The notes beneath the pieces are model-generated. The model was not told the origin of the DNA, did no database searches, and saw nothing but the letters and a program-made list of their open reading frames with translations. A stretch of DNA of 9,099 nucleotides, taken from NCBI GenBank assembly GCA_000437275.1, contig FR899684.1, positions 12,158 to 21,256 of the forward strand, read 5' to 3'. Below, piece after piece: positions 6,638 to 9,099 of this stretch. The DNA is from Clostridium sp. CAG:411. GTDB lineage: Bacteria; Bacillota; Clostridia; Lachnospirales; Lachnospiraceae. The translations under genes and the position numbers were made by a program. Position 1 is the first letter of the stretch, and each line of letters starts with the position of its first letter.

Positions 6638-7263
6638 GTATATTTTTTGGGATTATAGGTATGTCTTTTTTTCTATATTTTATGGGAAATTGTCAAACAT
6701 TAAAAGAAATTATGGAAGTGTTGTATTTTGGAACAAAAGCAGGAGAATATACAATTTTAACTATATTGGTGCACTTTATGATTTATTTTTGGGTAGTGCT
6801 ACAGGTGGATCGATTACTTGGAAATCAGAGAGCGCTATATTATATGCTTCGGAGCAGAGTGAAAGACAATGAAGCATTTCTGAAAATACAAGTTTTAGAA
6901 CTTTTGAGAAATGTGATTTTGTTATTTGTAGGAAAGCTGGTTGCAGATTGTTTTTTGATGCTTATGTTTAAAGATAATTTATGGTCTGCAATGTATGGTT
7001 CTGTGCTAGTATTTTTTCTGATAATGCTTATATTGATTTCTGCAATAGGACTTTTTATGTTTTACTTTGTAAGAAGATTATCTATGACAAATATAATAGG
7101 AAGTTGCGTATTGCTTACATGTTTTGTACATATTTTATTACATAACTGGATTGTGCTACATTTTTATAGTGTAGAATATATTGAAATTGGAATCGGATTG
7201 CTATGCATTAGTGCGTTAGGGGCAATAGTAAAGAATAAAATTAGAAAGATAGAGAGGGTATGA
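6634..7263 (+). CDS. ABC-2-type exporter permease 3 (209 aa)
   Basis: Third membrane subunit, again six predicted helices (about 2-18, 40-57, 88-110, 119-145, 151-175 and 181-197), ending in a basic tail KNKIRKIERV. The region LGNQRALYYMLRSRVKDNEA (62-81) after helix 2 corresponds in position and charge to the coupling segments of the other two permeases. Its ATG overlaps the stop of permease 2 by ATGA (6634-6637), and GAAGGAAAAGGA upstream gives the ribosome binding site. Its stop is 3 nt before the ATPase start. Three non-identical permeases with one ATPase is one more than the common LanFEG or BcrAB layout. Part of its 3' half (7099-7164) has a degenerate echo downstream of the ATPase. Confidence 0.83.
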   Translation: MSIFFGIIGMSFFLYFMGNCQTLKEIMEVLYFGTKAGEYTILTILVHFMIYFWVVLQVDRLLGNQRALYYMLRSRVKDNEAFLKIQVLELLRNVILLFVGKLVADCFLMLMFKDNLWSAMYGSVLVFFLIMLILISAIGLFMFYFVRRLSMTNIIGSCVLLTCFVHILLHNWIVLHFYSVEYIEIGIGLLCISALGAIVKNKIRKIERV

Positions 7264-7266
7264 TTT

Positions 7267-7881
7267 ATGATTCGAGTAAAAAATGTATCAAAGAAATTGA
7301 AAGATAAATTCGTGTTACAAGATATAAATTTAGAATTTGAAGAAGGAAAAATGTATTTGTTGCAGGGACATAATGGTTGTGGAAAAACTATGTTATTGAG
7401 AATGTTGTGCGGATTGATTGCTCCAACTTCAGGAGAGGTTTGCAATGATGTGGAGTATGATTATGGAGTAATGATTGAAAATCCAAGTTTTATAGAAGAA
7501 AAGACTGGTTTTTATAATTTGAAATATCTTGCAAGCGTAAAAAAGAAAATCAGTGATGAACAAATAAATGGTATGCTGGAAAAATTTGATTTATATTCAG
7601 CGAAAGATCAGAAAGTAAAAAAATATTCCCTTGGAATGAAACAGCGTTTAGGAATTATTCAGGCAATTATGGAAAATCCTAAGGTTATTTTATTAGATGA
7701 ACCATTTAATGCTTTGGATGAAAAGAATTACAATAAAATGTTAGAGCAATTGGAAAAGGAAAAAGAGAGCGGGAAAATAATTGTAATTGCAGCGCATATG
7801 ATTCAAACAGAGGTGTTGCAATTCTTCAATCAGAAGATTGTGATGGATGCGGGAACTGTAAAGGAAATTGTAAATATTTAA
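7267..7881 (+). CDS. ABC transporter ATPase, LanF/BcrA-like with E-loop (204 aa)
   Basis: Nucleotide-binding subunit that powers the preceding permeases at the inner face of the membrane. Visible motifs are Walker A GHNGCGKT (34-41), the ABC signature YSLGMKQR (120-127, with SLGMK in place of LSGGQ), Walker B VILLDEP (140-146, Asp144 and catalytic Glu145), D-loop ALDE (149-152) and H-loop His177 in IAAHM. The Q-loop position reads VMIENPSF with Glu71 instead of Gln. This E-loop is known from lantibiotic-immunity LanF and related bacitracin-type ATPases. At 204 aa it is a minimal domain, lacking the C-terminal extension found in BcrA-type proteins of about 300 aa. The ATG at 7267 has AGAGAGGG upstream inside the end of permease 3. 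An ATG at 7260 is in another frame. The likely role is export of, or immunity to, an antimicrobial peptide, by inference. Confidence 0.92.
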   Translation: MIRVKNVSKKLKDKFVLQDINLEFEEGKMYLLQGHNGCGKTMLLRMLCGLIAPTSGEVCNDVEYDYGVMIENPSFIEEKTGFYNLKYLASVKKKISDEQINGMLEKFDLYSAKDQKVKKYSLGMKQRLGIIQAIMENPKVILLDEPFNALDEKNYNKMLEQLEKEKESGKIIVIAAHMIQTEVLQFFNQKIVMDAGTVKEIVNI

Positions 7882-7913
7882 GTCCATATGAAAAAATGAG
7901 ATGGTACGGAGAT

Positions 7914-7978
7914 GGAAGTTGAAGAGTCTATCAATTACTTATATGTTTAGTTTGACAGAACAGTTTGTGCTACATTTT
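7914..7978 (+). pseudogene. Possible decayed fragment of permease 3 gene
   Basis: Three blocks match permease 3 in the same order: GGAAGTTG (7914-7921 and 7099-7106), an 18-nt block identical at 15 positions (7934-7951 and 7110-7127) and an exact 14-nt block TTGTGCTACATTTT (7965-7978 and 7151-7164). The middle block still reads LLICLV against LLTCFV. The spacing differs by 9 and 10 nt, and stops interrupt the frame. It may be a relic of a second copy of permease 3, but chance similarity in A+T-rich DNA is not excluded. Confidence 0.35.
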
Positions 7979-7981
7979 AAT
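7952..7981 (+). promoter_or_regulatory. Promoter-like TTGACA / TTTAAT pair before the long hairpin
   Basis: Perfect TTGACA (7952-7957), an 18-bp spacer and TTTAAT (7976-7981, five of six). The predicted start is near 7988, the first base of the 23-bp hairpin, and no plus-strand gene follows. It overlaps the permease relic and may be fortuitous. Confidence 0.3.
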
Positions 7982-7987
7982 TTAGTA

Positions 7988-8037
7988 AAATACCAGAGAG
8001 GGGTTCCATGTTTACATGGAACCCCTCTCTGGTATTT
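7988..8037. terminator. Bidirectional terminator hairpin, 23-bp perfect stem
   Basis: Arms 7988-8010 and 8015-8037 are exact reverse complements with a TTTA loop. The stem is G+C-rich in its middle (CCAGAGAGGGGTTCC) and A/T at the base. A short TATTTCTAT tract follows on the plus strand and ATTTTACT on the minus strand. It lies between the convergent ABC operon and PHP gene and probably ends both transcripts. Confidence 0.75.
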
Positions 8038-8100
8038 CTATACTTGCCATAGTTGTAAAGCAAGTACGAATGATTAGATTTAATAAGTATCATGTGATTT

Positions 8101-8946
8101 TTACTTTAATGCTGCTTTTAAATTTTCTAATACAGAATAAGGAATTTTTAAATTGCCTTTACCGCTTCCCATCGAAATGTGTGGTTTGTTTGCTCCGTGG
8201 AAATCAGAACCACCAGTCATGATTAAATGATACTTGTTTGCATATCTGCGTACAATTCCTTCGTCAAAACCTGTATTTGAGGAATAAAATACTTCCAACC
8301 CTTCTAATCCTGCATCTTTTAAACGGGCAATTAAAGTGTCTAATTCTTCTTCAGGCAAATGATATACCAATGGATGTGCCAAAACAGGGATACCACCAGC
8401 TTGTTTAATCAGTTTTATGGCATTTTCAGGGGAAATGTATTCTCTTGGGACATAGTAAGGGCCATCCGCATTTAGATAATGCTCAAATGCTTCGTTCATG
8501 GATTTTATTTGTTTTGTTTCCAATAAAAATTTGGCAAAATGTGCTCTTGTAAGTACGGTACCAGGCGAAAAAGCGGCTGTTAGTCGTTCGATATCAATAT
8601 CCAGCCCACCTGCTGCAAGATTTTGTGCCATTTTGGCATTTCGCTGATCTCTTTCAAGTAATGCGGCATCTAAAGAACGTTTTAAAGGTTCGTAGTTAGG
8701 ATCAATAAGCAAGCCTAAGATATGAATATCTTTTTTCTTGTAGGCAGCAGAAATTTCCACACCAGGAATGACCTCTATTCCACTACCTTCGGAGGCTTTT
8801 TTTGCTTCCTCAAAACCACGGACTGTGTCATGATCGGTCAACGCAAAGGCAGAGAGATTACAACGTTTTGCTTCTGCTACCAATTCTGTTGGTGTAAAAG
8901 TACCATCAGAGACTGTGGAGTGTACATGTAAATCAATATATTTCAT
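8101..8946 (-). CDS. PHP-domain phosphoesterase (RNase AM / 3',5'-nucleoside bisphosphate phosphatase-like)
   Basis: Metal-dependent hydrolase of the polymerase-and-histidinol-phosphatase family, COG0613 group. Characterised members such as E. coli YciV (RNase AM) remove nucleotides from 5'-phosphorylated short RNA and dephosphorylate 3',5'-nucleoside bisphosphates. The 281-aa protein shows the whole metal-binding set: H7-x-H9 in DLHVHS, Asp14, Asp38 and His39 in LTDHDT, Glu64 in PGVEIS, His75 in IHILGL, His136 in TRAHF, His191 in LAHP, and Asp248 with His250 in GGSDFHG. The length is close to the 293 aa of the E. coli enzyme. There is no signal peptide, so it is cytoplasmic. The minus-strand ATG has AGGAAGGTGAT upstream (8952-8962), an excellent ribosome binding site. 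It stands alone, convergent with the ABC operon. The exact substrate in this organism is not shown by the sequence. Confidence 0.93.
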   Translation of the reverse strand: MKYIDLHVHSTVSDGTFTPTELVAEAKRCNLSAFALTDHDTVRGFEEAKKASEGSGIEVIPGVEISAAYKKKDIHILGLLIDPNYEPLKRSLDAALLERDQRNAKMAQNLAAGGLDIDIERLTAAFSPGTVLTRAHFAKFLLETKQIKSMNEAFEHYLNADGPYYVPREYISPENAIKLIKQAGGIPVLAHPLVYHLPEEELDTLIARLKDAGLEGLEVFYSSNTGFDEGIVRRYANKYHLIMTGGSDFHGANKPHISMGSGKGNLKIPYSVLENLKAALK

Positions 8947-9012
8947 GGTAAATCACCTTCCTAATCTAATAATAAAGCTAAAGTTAAATAAGCTATAATA
9001 AGAACTGATACC

Positions 9013-9041
9013 ATTTTACTATGAACGTGTTTCTAAAACAA
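9013..9041 (-). promoter_or_regulatory. Candidate promoter of the PHP gene
   Basis: On the minus strand, TTGTTT (9036-9041), a 17-bp spacer and TAAAAT (9013-9018, five of six to consensus). The expected start near 9006 gives a leader of about 60 nt. The -35 match is only moderate. Confidence 0.4.
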
Positions 9042-9077
9042 GCGTATTCTTGCGGTTATAAATATAAAAATAGATGA

Positions 9078-9097
9078 TCTCTCGGAATCTTGAGAGA
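9078..9097. repeat. Short hairpin at the right edge
   Basis: TCTCTC (9078-9083) pairs with GAGAGA (9092-9097); on the plus strand two extra G-U pairs are possible. On the minus strand an ATTTTTA tract lies several bases beyond. It could be the end of a terminator for a gene outside the window, but it is too short and close to the edge to judge. Confidence 0.25.
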
Positions 9098-9099
9098 GC

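Noticed and set aside
8016..8222. 68-aa plus-strand frame starting in the long hairpin
   Set aside because: It begins inside the terminator stem without a free ribosome binding site and runs antisense into the PHP gene.

Overview
The window looks like chromosomal DNA from an A+T-rich, low-GC Gram-positive anaerobe, most likely a member of the class Clostridia (Lachnospiraceae-like). This is inferred from strong GGAGG-type ribosome binding sites, a PcrA helicase with the C-terminal Tudor-like domain typical of Firmicutes, the tgt-yajC gene order and the codon usage. No rRNA, tRNA, CRISPR array, IS element or phage gene is visible.

Left part (26-4718): pcrA, a DNA repair/replication helicase, is read leftwards. 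Facing it is a rightward operon of three genes: a 178-aa unknown protein, tgt (tRNA-guanine transglycosylase) and yajC (Sec translocase accessory subunit). The operon closes with a clear intrinsic terminator. The pcrA/unknown intergenic region holds a 12-bp perfect inverted repeat. Each arm of it contains a TTGCCA -35 hexamer pointing outwards, so both divergent promoters are built on one palindrome. The unknown protein starts with two copies of an L-[TS]-Q-x-x-I-D-x-L-I motif resembling the CheY-binding N-terminal peptide of FliM/FliY.

Middle part (4719-7987): a long, very A+T-rich non-coding leader with several hairpins, one of them ending 3 nt before a ribosome binding site, precedes a tightly coupled four-gene ABC exporter operon. 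It has three different six-helix ABC-2-type permeases (289, 212 and 209 aa) joined by ATGA overlaps, then one 204-aa ATPase. In the ATPase the Q-loop glutamine is replaced by glutamate, as in the E-loop of lantibiotic-immunity LanF/BcrA ATPases. The best guess is a LanFEG/BcrAB-like exporter for antimicrobial peptides or a related small hydrophobic substrate, with one permease more than usual. No sensor kinase, regulator, peptide precursor or modification enzyme is in view. Just after the ATPase is a short stretch that seems to be a decayed copy of part of the third permease gene.

Right part (7988-9099): a 23-bp perfect hairpin separates the ABC operon from a convergent leftward gene. That gene encodes a PHP-domain phosphoesterase of the RNase AM/nucleoside bisphosphate phosphatase type. 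Its probable promoter lies near the right edge.

The conserved genes at both ends are housekeeping. The ABC block, bounded by hairpins and more A+T-rich by eye, is the accessory part of the window.
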